From Sedimentisphaerales bacterium (lineage in GTDB: Bacteria > Planctomycetota > Phycisphaerae > Sedimentisphaerales > Anaerobacaceae), in NCBI GenBank assembly GCA_016932095.1, contig JAFGDN010000077.1:1-46857 (forward strand): a stretch of DNA of 46,857 nucleotides, given 5' to 3'. A program made the position numbers and the translations under genes. Under the pieces are notes generated by a model. That model made no database searches. It was not told where the DNA came from and saw only the letters and a list, made by a program, of their open reading frames with translations. Below, one piece after another: positions 1 to 8,245 of this stretch (position 1 is its first letter; each line of letters starts with the position of its first letter).

Positions 1-1745
1 ACTCCTTCGTTTATGCACCAGATTTCCTGCGTTCCGTTGAGCGACTCGCCGACAAAGTCCCAGCCGACGAAACTTGATTCGTGTTTCATATTCGCATCCG
101 GCAGAGGCGTCCCGAGGCCGTTATCCGGCCCGCTCGTATCGAGGAAATACGCCCTGAAAACGTCGTTCCATTCATCGTGCCCGACTAATCCGCCGATATT
201 ATACGAGCCGGCGCCTGCCCCGACGGTGCCTGCGGAATAGCAATTATAAATATAGCCCCAACTGCCGGTCTTGCCGTTTTCCCCCACAAGCCCTCCTATT
301 TCGTGCGAATAAACCCCACAGGTTACGTTTCCCGTCGAATAGCAGTTATTGATATCTACGCCGTCCCAATTAGCTCCATTGCCCCCAATCAATCCGCCTG
401 TCGCGTAAGAAGAATCACCAACATTTACGTCGCCGGTAGAGAAACACTCCTCGACATCATCACCGCTTCCTCCCATCAAACCGCCGATATAATACGAACC
501 AGAACCAACACTTACTTTGCCTGTTGAAAAACATTCATCGACATTACCGCCACTTCCTATCAATCCGCCAATGAAGCGAGAATCAGCCCCAACAGTTACA
601 TTACCTGTCGAGAAGCACTCGTTGATATCACCACCAACTCCAACCAAACCACCGATGCCGTAAGAAATACCACCGGTTGAAACATTGCCTGTTGAGAAGC
701 ATTGGCTGATATTCCCACCCTGTCCCACAAAACCGCCAACATACCATGCACCACCCCATGCACTACTTTCACTCGAAACGTTTCCTGTTGAGAAGCATCT
801 AACGATATTATCTCCGCTTCCCGCAAAACCTCCAATATATGAAGTTCCTATGTATCCTTTGATATTTCCGGTTGAACAGCAGTCGGTAATCGTGCCGATG
901 CCAGAGTTACCCACAAACCCGCCAATACGTTCGTTACCGAGCCCGCCGGTTACATTAGCTTCAGAATAAGAATTGTCAATATAACCCCAATTTACTCCCA
1001 CCAAACCTCCAATATTGTGTGGTGGAAGTCCGTGTTCTTCGATGTCGCCACAAATGACGCTGCCTTTTGAATAACAATTGCTGATATGGCCATCGTTAAC
1101 CCCAACTAATCCTCCGAGACATTCATTGTATCCCTCTCCAAGTTCAGTTGCAATAAGACCTGTTACATAGGAATTATTTATATATCCACTATTAGAGCCA
1201 ACTAACCCACCACCTTCAGAGAAAAATGATATGCCTGAGGTCATATTAACATTTTCGAGCCCAAGATTTTTTATCTCACCGGAATTATAACCAAATAGAC
1301 CAAACAATCCGTCTCTTATGGTCAGATTTTTTATTTTGTGTCCTGCACCGTCGAAAACGCCGCTGAATGGATGTGTGTAATCGGGTGCGATGACATTATC
1401 TGTAAATACGGGATTACCGAGGTTTGGGTCGAGGTCGATGTCTGCGGTCATAATGAAACACTTGTTATAGTCGTTTGCGTCGTTTGCGAGCTGGAGGAGG
1501 TCGTTTACGTCGGCGATTTGGTAAGGGCTGTTCGGCTCGCCTGTGCCGCCGGAGTAGCCGAAGGAACAGCTTACCGCGAAGAATAATAGTAACAAAATAA
1601 TACATACTTTCTCACCACGAAGGGCACGAAGAGACACGAAGAAATATTTTTGAAATAATAAAAAGAAAACCTTAGTGCTTCTCTGAGTCCTTCGTGGTAA
1701 AGATCTGTAATCTGTCATCCGGTTTCTCTCAAGTGTGTTCTTCAT
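1..1745 (-). CDS. GLUG-repeat surface/secreted protein, C-terminus cut by window edge
   Basis: The frame is open from an ATG at 1745 to base 1, giving about 581 residues with no stop, so the C-terminus lies outside the window. After a hydrophobic stretch at about residues 47-60 (VCIILLLLFFAVSC), likely a signal peptide, comes a short leader (YQIADVNDLLQLAND), then about twelve copies of a 25-33 residue unit containing GGLVG and an N-N/S-C-Y-S turn. This is the GLUG motif typical of large exported beta-rich proteins. The start is chosen for an AAAGGA just upstream. Residues about 16-45 are encoded by a dispersed hairpin repeat (1612-1699), so the original start may have lain closer to the hydrophobic core. 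Function is unknown; a role in adhesion or at the cell surface is inference from the family. Confidence 0.8.
   Translation of the reverse strand, partial: MKNTLERNRMTDYRSLPRRTQRSTKVFFLLFQKYFFVSLRALRGEKVCIILLLLFFAVSCSFGYSGGTGEPNSPYQIADVNDLLQLANDANDYNKCFIMTADIDLDPNLGNPVFTDNVIAPDYTHPFSGVFDGAGHKIKNLTIRDGLFGLFGYNSGEIKNLGLENVNMTSGISFFSEGGGLVGSNSGYINNSYVTGLIATELGEGYNECLGGLVGVNDGHISNCYSKGSVICGDIEEHGLPPHNIGGLVGVNWGYIDNSYSEANVTGGLGNERIGGFVGNSGIGTITDCCSTGNIKGYIGTSYIGGFAGSGDNIVRCFSTGNVSSESSAWGGAWYVGGFVGQGGNISQCFSTGNVSTGGISYGIGGLVGVGGDINECFSTGNVTVGADSRFIGGLIGSGGNVDECFSTGKVSVGSGSYYIGGLMGGSGDDVEECFSTGDVNVGDSSYATGGLIGGNGANWDGVDINNCYSTGNVTCGVYSHEIGGLVGENGKTGSWGYIYNCYSAGTVGAGAGSYNIGGLVGHDEWNDVFRAYFLDTSGPDNGLGTPLPDANMKHESSFVGWDFVGESLNGTQEIWCINEG
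1612..1699. repeat. Dispersed inverted-repeat element (arm family A), translated in GLUG gene
   Basis: The left arm begins TCACCACGAAGGGCACGAAG and the right arm ends AGTCCTTCGTGGT. The arms are imperfect reverse complements of about 30 bases with an AT-rich loop of about 27 bases. The element lies between the chosen ATG and the hydrophobic segment of the GLUG protein and keeps the frame open. Confidence 0.8.
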
Positions 1746-1816
1746 TTTTCATTCCTTTCATTTAATATATAGTTAATGTTTTTTGCCGCATAGCTGCCAA
1801 GCTATGCTTTATATTC

Positions 1817-1896
1817 TTCACCACGAAGACCTCGAATAGACGCGAAGAATTTTTTAATTATTTATCTCCGTGATTCTCTGTGCTCTTCGTGTTTTA
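1817..1896. repeat. Dispersed inverted-repeat element (arm family A)
   Basis: Left arm TTCACCACGAAGACCTCGAA and right arm ending GTGCTCTTCGTG are separated by an AT-rich loop. It lies immediately downstream of the GxxExxY gene, whose stop is at 1903. Together with 2286-2376 it brackets that gene. Confidence 0.75.
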
Positions 1897-1902
1897 ACAG
1901 CT

Positions 1903-2274
1903 TTATAATACAAATCTTTTAATTCCTTCTTTAAGCTTTATAACATTGAAATTTATGAGCAAGCCGACTTTTATTCCCGACAGTTTCATATAGGTAAGAA
2001 TCTGCGCTTCGTGAATCGGCAAGACTTTTTCAACGCTCTTCAGCTCAACGATAACGCCGTTCTCAACAATAACGTCAATCCGGTATCCACTGTCGAGTTT
2101 GAGGCCTTTATAATCTATCGGCAGCTCCTTTTGCACTTCATGCCTCAGGCCTTCGGCAGTTAATTCATAAGACAGGCATCGTTCGTAGGCGGACTCAAGC
2201 AGCCCGGGACCGAGGTTCTTATGGACTTCAATGGCACAACCGATTACCTGGCCGGACAGCTTGTCAAATTCCAT
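1903..2274 (-). CDS. GxxExxY family protein (PD-(D/E)XK-like fold)
   Basis: This 123-residue protein carries the family signature GPGLLESAYE at about residues 22-31. Conserved D (SGYRIDVIVE) and E-x-K (VIVELKSVEK) residues resemble a PD-(D/E)XK nuclease core. Length matches the family, usually about 125-130 residues. The function of GxxExxY proteins is not established; nuclease activity is inference from the fold. The gene lies between two complete copies of the family A hairpin (1817-1896 and 2286-2376) and has no operon partner, which suggests it came as part of a repeat-associated unit rather than as a housekeeping gene. Confidence 0.85.
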   Translation of the reverse strand: MEFDKLSGQVIGCAIEVHKNLGPGLLESAYERCLSYELTAEGLRHEVQKELPIDYKGLKLDSGYRIDVIVENGVIVELKSVEKVLPIHEAQILTYMKLSGIKVGLLINFNVIKLKEGIKRFVL

Positions 2275-2285
2275 AAATACTCCTT

Positions 2286-2376
2286 TTCACCACGAAGGGC
2301 ACGAAGGGACACGAAGGAATATCATAAAAAATGTGAAAAGAAGCTCTTCGTGACTCTCTGTGTCCTTCGTGGTTCA
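2286..2376. repeat. Dispersed inverted-repeat element (arm family A)
   Basis: Left arm TTCACCACGAAGGGCACGAA and right arm ending GTGTCCTTCGTGGTT flank a loop of about 26 bases. It starts 12 bases upstream of the GxxExxY start codon, so it falls in that gene's 5' region. The remaining gap to the next gene (2377-2589) is AT-rich and contains the promoter listed at 2516. Confidence 0.8.
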
Positions 2377-2515
2377 ACATTCTTTTCATCAATTAAATCA
2401 CCCGCCTGAGCCGCCGGCTTGAGATTATAGTGTTTCCTAAAGAAAAGCAAGAGAAAATAAAAAAATTATTTACCTCTCCGTTCTACAACCATGCCTTGCT
2501 CCTTAAACCAAAATG

Positions 2516-2544
2516 TTGACAGTTAATCCCGTTAGACGGAGAAT
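2516..2544 (+). promoter_or_regulatory. Putative sigma-70-type promoter for the DUF1016 gene
   Basis: TTGACA at 2516-2521 is followed after 17 bases by GAGAAT (four of six matches to TATAAT), 46 bases upstream of the start codon at 2590. Prediction from sequence only. Confidence 0.4.
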
Positions 2545-2589
2545 AGGCGGGTAAACTTTCTCAAATATTATAAGTCAAGGAATACATGT

Positions 2590-3678
2590 ATGAGAAAAAG
2601 TTCGTCGAGGAATAATAACGCCGTGATAAAGCGCTCTAAAAAACAACACAAAGCGACTGTCTCGAACTATCGTGTTTTTCTGGAGAAGGTATCTGGGCTG
2701 CTTGAACAGGCGCGCCATAAAACGGTAAGACAAATTAACACGGTCATTGTCGAAACCTACTGGCGCATCGGAAAACTTATTATTGAGGAAGAGCAAAGAG
2801 GCAAACAACGCGCTAATTACGGAGACGAGATGATTACCCGGCTGGCAAAAGACCTCTCGCAAAAATACGGCAGGGGTTTTGGCAAATCCAACCTCTTTGC
2901 AATGCGTAAATTCTATCTGTTTTACCCGCCGCGAAAATTCCAGACACTGTCCGGAAAATCCCTGTCGTGGTCACATCTTTGTGAAATCATTACGCTAAAA
3001 GACAATTCAGCAAGGGCCTTCTATGAGGCGGAAACGGCCAAAAACAACTGGTCATCAAGAGAGTTGAAACGCCAAATTAACTCGATGCTGTTTGAACGCC
3101 TTGCACTGAGCAGGGATAAAGTTAAAACAAAAACGCTTGCCGTAAAAGGACATGTCGTTGAAAAACCGGAGGATGCGATAAAAGACCCCTATATCCTTGA
3201 CTTTCTCGGCATACGCCGGCAGAGCAATTATACGGAATCCCAGCTCGAAGAGCAGCTAATAAGCCACCTGCAGGATTTTCTGCTGGAACTGGGCAGGGGT
3301 TTTGCCTTTGTTGCCCGGCAGAAAAGGATAACCATAGATAATGAGCATTATTACATTGACCTGGTCTTCTACCATAGAATTCTTCACTGTCTTGTTCTGA
3401 TTGACTTGAAAGTCGGCAAACTCGACCATCGCGACGTCGGCCAGATGAACTTTTATCTCAATTACATAAAAAACAATGAGATGCTCGAAAACGAAAATCC
3501 ACCCATAGGGATTATTCTTTGCACCGACTACAGGCAAAGCCGGGTGTTTATAGAATATGCGCTTGGAGGCCTGACAAATAAGGTATTTGTATCGAGATAC
3601 AAACTCTATCTGCCCTCCAGGAAAGAACTGGAAGAAGAAATCAGGAAAGAACAGAAACTTCTTAAAAGCGGCGGATAA
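2590..3678 (+). CDS. DUF1016 (YhcG-type) PDDEXK nuclease domain protein
   Basis: The 362-residue protein has the two-part DUF1016 layout. An N-terminal helical domain (about residues 25-165) contains TYWRIGKLI and the KYGRGFGKSNLFAMRKFY stretch. A C-terminal PD-(D/E)XK nuclease domain (about 190-345) contains YYIDLVFYH followed by LIDLKVG, the expected acidic and D-x-K catalytic positions near residues 256 and 272-274. Members of this family are thought to act on DNA, and some accompany restriction or defence loci. No methylase, specificity subunit or toxin partner is adjacent here. It is monocistronic, with a hairpin repeat upstream and a convergent gene downstream. Confidence 0.9.
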   Translation: MRKSSSRNNNAVIKRSKKQHKATVSNYRVFLEKVSGLLEQARHKTVRQINTVIVETYWRIGKLIIEEEQRGKQRANYGDEMITRLAKDLSQKYGRGFGKSNLFAMRKFYLFYPPRKFQTLSGKSLSWSHLCEIITLKDNSARAFYEAETAKNNWSSRELKRQINSMLFERLALSRDKVKTKTLAVKGHVVEKPEDAIKDPYILDFLGIRRQSNYTESQLEEQLISHLQDFLLELGRGFAFVARQKRITIDNEHYYIDLVFYHRILHCLVLIDLKVGKLDHRDVGQMNFYLNYIKNNEMLENENPPIGIILCTDYRQSRVFIEYALGGLTNKVFVSRYKLYLPSRKELEEEIRKEQKLLKSGG

Positions 3679-3737
3679 ATTCTTGCCGCTTGTGACTTGT
3701 GCACTTTTTGTGCCTTCGCGGCAAAAATGCCCAATAA

Positions 3738-3765
3738 AAAAGCCCCAAGATTTCTCAAGGGGCTT
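3738..3765 (-). terminator. Rho-independent terminator for the pseudopilin-like gene
   Basis: Read on the minus strand, the stem AAGCCCC/GGGGCTT with an 11-base loop is followed by a run of T (TTTTTTATT). It lies 40-67 bases past the stop of the minus-strand gene at 3805 and in the convergent gap after the DUF1016 gene. Confidence 0.8.
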
Positions 3766-3804
3766 GAAGTTATCTTTTTCTGCCTTTACGTCCTTCTTTG
3801 CTTC

Positions 3805-4818
3805 TTACGGATTAACATCTTCATATCGGTGCCCGGGAGTACAAGCAGAACTCGGATAACCCGAAGGCAAACAAGTTCCCCATATAGCTTTCAGGAACCA
3901 ATAGTAATCCTCATTGCATTGAGCACGTGTTACAGCACTTGGTGTACCAAGGTCCGATTGGCTTAATTCAAGAGTATTTTTGTTTGTGTATTTTTTGTAT
4001 CCAGAGTGGCCGTCCACAAATGCAACCGTTGTGCCATTTCCGTGTCTTATCGGTGCAATATCATAACGCCAAGATTCAAGATTATTGGTAACTGCATCCC
4101 ATCCGCCTGCGGACGCTCCTCCTTCGCACAAAAAGACAATTCTCGAGGCCGGATTTTTAATTAGACCCCTGTTTCCAATCACTAGTGAAACAACAGAGTT
4201 GCATGGGGATTTTCCCCATTTACACTTGCCTCCCCAGCCAGGATCGTTCATTTGTACGGCTGGGCTTCGATTAACACCATTCCCACCAATTGATTCAACT
4301 GCAGTATAAGAAATATGTTCATTTTTTGTAGCTACCGGACAGAGATATCCTTTGAATGCCTTCATATATCTCCATAACGTTCCGCAGGCAATAGCATGCT
4401 GCCAGTCAGCTTCTTTAGCGAGATTCCAAATTTGACTATTATAATATGGGCCTGAACCGGAAGCGCCCGTAAAAGAATCATAGTCATGCGGGGGGGATTT
4501 CGACCCATCGGAGGGTAATGTATCAGTATTCCAAGTATGTGGCCACTCAATCCAGTTTGGGCCATAGGGGGGAACACTGCTGCCCAAAAAACTTGGGGAC
4601 ATGTCATAGAAAATGTAAGTACGGGGAACTTTGTCGCTGTTATCTTCGCAATACATCGACCAAGCAACCATCAATTGTTTTAGATTGTTAAGGCAGACGG
4701 CGCGTTTTCCCTGCTCTCTCGCCCGGCCGAGGGCGGGGAGTAGAATCGCCATTAAAAGCGCGATAATCGCGATAACAACCAACAGCTCAATTAACGTAAA
4801 GCCCTTTTGTTTTCTCAT
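3805..4818 (-). CDS. Prepilin-type N-terminal methylation domain / H-x9-DG protein
   Basis: The protein starts [18 protein letters not shown], a type IV prepilin/pseudopilin leader with cleavage after the G before F and a glutamate at mature position 5, followed by one membrane helix. Near the C-terminus [13 protein letters not shown] matches the H-x9-DG motif of the DUF1559-type proteins that are greatly expanded in Planctomycetota. It has 337 residues from the ATG at 4818, chosen because AAGGGG lies nine bases upstream and the leader length fits. An in-frame start at 4845 would add nine residues and spoil the leader. Such proteins are assumed to be pseudopilin-like cell-surface proteins; the specific role is unknown. 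It is monocistronic with its own terminator. Confidence 0.9.
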   Translation of the reverse strand: MRKQKGFTLIELLVVIAIIALLMAILLPALGRAREQGKRAVCLNNLKQLMVAWSMYCEDNSDKVPRTYIFYDMSPSFLGSSVPPYGPNWIEWPHTWNTDTLPSDGSKSPPHDYDSFTGASGSGPYYNSQIWNLAKEADWQHAIACGTLWRYMKAFKGYLCPVATKNEHISYTAVESIGGNGVNRSPAVQMNDPGWGGKCKWGKSPCNSVVSLVIGNRGLIKNPASRIVFLCEGGASAGGWDAVTNNLESWRYDIAPIRHGNGTTVAFVDGHSGYKKYTNKNTLELSQSDLGTPSAVTRAQCNEDYYWFLKAIWGTCLPSGYPSSACTPGHRYEDVNP

Positions 4819-5353
4819 AATACACAACCCCTTATATGACACCAAACACTGCTATTTGATACGCTCGCCGACACTATCCAGTGCGATGAACAATTCACGG
4901 TCCGTAAGTCATCGACAGTGAGTGAACAGCTAAGTGTGTCTAAATACCCGCCGAATTTGCCGTTAATCCACATTAAAACACACGTATTGTAGCAAAAAAA
5001 CGGCTGCTGGGCAAGCTTTTTAATTCCCCGCGGTGTAATCCGTCGTAAGATACGATACATCAATGGCTTACGTTATATTTGCAATATTTTACCCAGCGAC
5101 GGCTAAATCGGGTGCGATTCGTGTTTTCTGGTAAATCGCAGGGGGTTGCGCCAAACGGTTGCGGTTGCGCTGCTCGTATTGGTTGCGTCTAAAGTCCGTC
5201 ATCGTTTCAAACGCAACCGTCTTACGATTGGCTAAACGAGCCCCCGCGTCTTCTTGTCGAAGACAAGAGCGAGCGCAGCCGATAAACGATATACGCAATC
5301 ACTCACGTCAGGGATAATTCGTATTCCAAAAATGAATCTTACCCCTAAACGGG
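4819..5353. other. Noncoding stretch with a dispersed palindromic repeat
   Basis: No convincing gene is seen. The part from about 5150 to 5300 is rich in GGTTGCG/CGCAACC words and contains the palindrome CTTGTCGAAGACAAG at about 5255-5269. A related sequence (CCCCCGCGT-A/C-TTCTTGTCGAAGACA) occurs in opposite orientation at about 27810-27845. Confidence 0.5.
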
Positions 5354-5536
5354 TCAGGACCGTTTGATAAGTTCCGTAAGTAACGGTTTGAGTTTTCTTA
5401 TGGCGGCGCCGCGATGCGAAACGGCGTTTTTCTCAACGCTATCGAGCTGGGCAACCGTTTTATTGAGTTTCGGCACACAGAAAATCGGGTCGCAGCCGAA
5501 GCATATATTTGCGTTTTCTCCGATTTTTTCACAAAT
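5354..5536 (-). pseudogene. rdgB: Decayed 3' end of a second rdgB copy
   Basis: The minus strand encodes a stretch ending at a TGA (5354-5356) that includes LNKTVAQLDSVEKNAVSHRG and then IRKLKPLL. It closely parallels the C-terminus of the intact RdgB at 6587-7204 (LNKTVAQLTNTEKNAISHRG, IRKFKPLI). Upstream the frame meets a TAA at 5537-5539, and nothing resembling the first three quarters of the enzyme is present. It is therefore a remnant of about 55 codons, 1.2 kb from the functional gene and in the same orientation. A perfect seven-base-pair hairpin (ATCCGTC-tgt-GACGGAT, 5539-5555) sits at the break point. Confidence 0.85.
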
Positions 5537-5696
5537 TTATCCGTCTGTGACGGATTTTCGCACTAAAGTGAAAAAAATATGCAACAAATGAGGGCGCAAC
5601 CGGACTGTATATATAGAATACAATGATTTCCCAGCTCTATTTTGATAAAATAAACATCGAGGAACGGTTGCCGGCTTATAGGAAAGCACACAACCA

Positions 5697-6590
5697 ATGT
5701 TAAATATGGCGCAAATTCAGCAAAACAGGGCGGGGAAAAACATAAGCCCTGAGCTGGTCAAGCAGGCCCAGAACGGCGACAAGGACAGCATTAACCAGCT
5801 TGCAGATATGGTCAGGGAGCGTTTATATGGGTATATTTACCGGCTTACGCTCGATTGCGACCTCACCCAGGACCTTTTACAGGAGACGATTCTTTTTATG
5901 CTCGAGTCGATAACGCAGCTGAGATACCCTGAACAGTTCTGGCACTGGATGTACAGGACGGCGCTGGGAAATATCCAGCATTATAACCGGAGATTGCAAG
6001 TAAAGAGGAGATTCGAGCGCTGCGAGTCAGAACAGATGCAAATCCACCACGAGTCAACTGCGGATTTCAACGACGGTCTGACGGAGCTTTTGCGAAAAGA
6101 ATTGTCCGATGCGGTATTTAGGGCGATGAAACGGCTGAAGATGAAATATCGAAACGTTCTTGTCCTTCGCTGTTTCGAAAATCTGGGATATAACGAAATA
6201 GCGGAAGTGCTGAATGTCTCGGAGCTTCAGTCGCGGATGCTGTTTTTCCGGGCCAAGAACTCATTACGCAAACAGCTTACATCCGACGGTCTCGGCAGCC
6301 GGTATTTCCTTCTGGCACTAGCCCTGTTCGGGCTGGCCACAACCTCATCGAAGACAGTTACAACAACCACGATTACCGCCGCCACTCTCGAAGTGGGCGT
6401 GTTCCCGAAGTTGCTGGCTTGGATGTCGAGCAAAATCGGCCTGACAATGGCAGTCGAGCTAATAGCAATCGGCCTGGCCCTGCCTTTCCAGATGTTCCTT
6501 ATGGCGGTTGGTATCGCTACGCTTGTCGGCCTGGGTATTTTCGCCATTTGCACGCTCGGCAACTACATCTTCGGCGGCGACAACGGCTAA
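5697..6590 (+). CDS. ECF-type RNA polymerase sigma factor with C-terminal membrane segments
   Basis: Residues about 15-105 look like sigma region 2 (DCDLTQDLLQETILFMLE and an FWHWMYRTALGNI segment). Residues about 130-195 look like region 4 (MKYRNVLVLRCFENLGYNEI and a helix-turn-helix NEIAEVLNVSELQSRMLFFR). The chain then continues for about 100 residues with hydrophobic stretches at about 205-220 and 240-290. That is unusual for an ECF sigma factor of about 190 residues and suggests membrane tethering. No anti-sigma gene follows. The start is at the first ATG; another ATG three codons later is equally possible. The stop overlaps the stop of convergent rdgB by four bases. Confidence 0.85.
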   Translation: MLNMAQIQQNRAGKNISPELVKQAQNGDKDSINQLADMVRERLYGYIYRLTLDCDLTQDLLQETILFMLESITQLRYPEQFWHWMYRTALGNIQHYNRRLQVKRRFERCESEQMQIHHESTADFNDGLTELLRKELSDAVFRAMKRLKMKYRNVLVLRCFENLGYNEIAEVLNVSELQSRMLFFRAKNSLRKQLTSDGLGSRYFLLALALFGLATTSSKTVTTTTITAATLEVGVFPKLLAWMSSKIGLTMAVELIAIGLALPFQMFLMAVGIATLVGLGIFAICTLGNYIFGGDNG

Positions 6591-7204
6591 GCATTCCCGA
6601 GAAGATTTTTAATCAGGGGTTTAAACTTCCGAATTGCGTTGCCGCGATGCGAAATCGCGTTTTTCTCAGTATTGGTAAGCTGGGCAACCGTTTTATTGAG
6701 TTTCGGGAGAAAAAGGACGGGGTCGTAGCCAAAGCCGTTCTCTCCTGCCTGCTGTTCATTTATAATCCCTTCCAATTCCCCCTGTGTCTCAATCAATACC
6801 TTTTCAGGGCCTGCCAGGCACAAACAGCAGACGAACCGGGCCGTCCTTTTGTCTTTCGGAACGCCCTCCAGCAGATTCAATACCTTTGCCATATTTTTAT
6901 GGTCGAGAAGCCCTCGTTCGGCCTCCTTATCGCCGGAAAATCTCGCGCTTTTGACCCCCGGCTGACCGCCCAGCGCGTCGACGACAAGTCCCGAATCATC
7001 AGCAAGCGTCCAAAGCCCCGTCGCCTTCGCGTAGCCGAGCGCCTTTTTGCGGGCGTTCTCGGCAAAGGTTTTGCCGTCTTCTTTTACTTCGGGAACATTC
7101 GGGAAATCGGACAGGCCGACCCATTCAATATCGCCTGCGAGCATTTCCCGCAGCTCTTTGAGCTTGCCCGGATTCGTGCTGGCTACGAGTATTTTGTGTG
7201 CCAT
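6587..7204 (-). CDS. rdgB: XTP/dITP diphosphatase (non-canonical purine NTP pyrophosphatase)
   Basis: RdgB/HAM1 enzymes hydrolyse ITP, dITP and XTP to the monophosphates and pyrophosphate, keeping deaminated purines out of DNA and RNA. The 205-residue product has the family motifs in order: ASTNPGKLKEL near the N-terminus, LADDSGLVVDALGG (about 67-80), ARFSG, GFGYDPVLFLP (about 156-166) and the C-terminal SHRG (about 185-188). Length is typical. It lies seven bases downstream of argF on the same strand, so it may be co-transcribed with it. A decayed second copy of its 3' end lies at 5354-5536. Confidence 0.95.
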   Translation of the reverse strand: MAHKILVASTNPGKLKELREMLAGDIEWVGLSDFPNVPEVKEDGKTFAENARKKALGYAKATGLWTLADDSGLVVDALGGQPGVKSARFSGDKEAERGLLDHKNMAKVLNLLEGVPKDKRTARFVCCLCLAGPEKVLIETQGELEGIINEQQAGENGFGYDPVLFLPKLNKTVAQLTNTEKNAISHRGNAIRKFKPLIKNLLGNA

Positions 7205-7211
7205 TTGAATG

Positions 7212-8132
7212 CTAAGCCGTCGGACTCATTAACTTTTTGACCAGCGCGCGCTGGAAGTGGAGGCGGTTTTCGGACTGGTCGAAAATAATCGAGTCGGGCG
7301 ATTCGACGGCCTCGTCGGTGATTTCGCAGCCGCGATACGCGGGCAGGCAGTGCATAATTTTCACCCCGGGAGGCGCCGATTTAAGCAGGTCGTCGTTGAC
7401 CTGAAAACCCTCGAAGTCCTTGATGCGCTTCTGCTTTTCATTTTCCTGGCCCATACTGACCCAGGTATCGGTATAAACGACGTCAGCGCCGGCGACCGCC
7501 TTTATGGGGTCGTTTGTAATTGAGACGCTTTCTGCTTTTATGCTGTTCGTCTTTTCGACCGTGCCCCAGTCAAGCTCATAGCCCTTAGGCGAAGCGACGA
7601 CCAATTTCATATCGAGCTTGGCGGCGGCGAAAGCCAGTGACCGTGCGACGTTGTTGCCGTCGCCGACGTATGCAATCTTTACACCTTCCAATTGGCCAAG
7701 ATGCTCTTTTATCGTGAGCATGTCTGCCATTGCCTGACAGGGATGCGACAGCTCGGTCAGGGCGTTTATCACCGGAACCGTAGCGAATCTGGCAAGCTCG
7801 ACAACCGTATTATGCTCGAACGTCCGCGCCATAATCCCATCGACATATCGGCTGAGCACCCTTGCCATATCCTTAATCGGCTCGCGTTTGCCTATGCCGC
7901 CTATGTCTTCGGGGCGAATGAATATCGACGAGCCGCCCAAATCACTCATCGCCACCTGAAAGCTGATTCGTGTCCGCAGGGAGGGCTTTTCAAAAACCAT
8001 TGCCAGAACTTTACCGCCTAAGCAGACGTCGCGCCCGCCGGTTTTATAAAGCTTCTTAAGGGAGATACTCTCGGCAAGCAGGTCATTAAGCTCTTCAGCC
8101 GAACAATCACTTATGCTCAAAAAATGTCTCAT
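7212..8132 (-). CDS. argF: Ornithine carbamoyltransferase
   Basis: Catalyses carbamoyl phosphate plus ornithine to citrulline and phosphate, a cytoplasmic step of arginine synthesis. The 306-residue protein shows the carbamoyl-phosphate loop SLRTR (51-55, a variant of STRTR), HPCQ (130-133), the ornithine-binding SMG loop in DTWVSMG (222-228) that distinguishes OTCase from aspartate carbamoyltransferase, and HCLPA (261-265). It is the last arg gene of a minus-strand argB-argD-argF series. The argD-argF gap has been invaded by a repeat-enclosed nuclease-like gene, so co-transcription with argD is uncertain. Confidence 0.96.
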   Translation of the reverse strand: MRHFLSISDCSAEELNDLLAESISLKKLYKTGGRDVCLGGKVLAMVFEKPSLRTRISFQVAMSDLGGSSIFIRPEDIGGIGKREPIKDMARVLSRYVDGIMARTFEHNTVVELARFATVPVINALTELSHPCQAMADMLTIKEHLGQLEGVKIAYVGDGNNVARSLAFAAAKLDMKLVVASPKGYELDWGTVEKTNSIKAESVSITNDPIKAVAGADVVYTDTWVSMGQENEKQKRIKDFEGFQVNDDLLKSAPPGVKIMHCLPAYRGCEITDEAVESPDSIIFDQSENRLHFQRALVKKLMSPTA

Positions 8133-8168
8133 TTATTTTGACTCCAAGTCGTGTTTCATCGTCTTTTT

Positions 8169-8223
8169 GCCACAGAGGTTTCTTTTATTTTAGCCACAGA
8201 GGACACAGAGAACACAGAGAATT
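8169..8223. repeat. Left arms of a nested inverted repeat enclosing the frameshifted nuclease-like gene
   Basis: A short copy GCCACAGAGGTTT is followed by a full arm (about 8191-8223) beginning TAGCCACAGAGGACACAGAG. Reverse-complement partners lie at 8992-9024 (full arm) and 9032-9046 (short copy), in mirror order on the other side of the gene. Confidence 0.8.
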
Positions 8224-8245
8224 AATTTTTTCAAATACCGCCTTT

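Noticed and set aside
160-1250. Regular DNA periodicity of about 75-100 bases
   Set aside because: It is explained by the GLUG protein repeats in an open frame.
5089-5298. A 69-codon open frame on the minus strand
   Set aside because: It lies in repeat-rich noncoding DNA with an Arg-rich, low-complexity product and no homologous motif.
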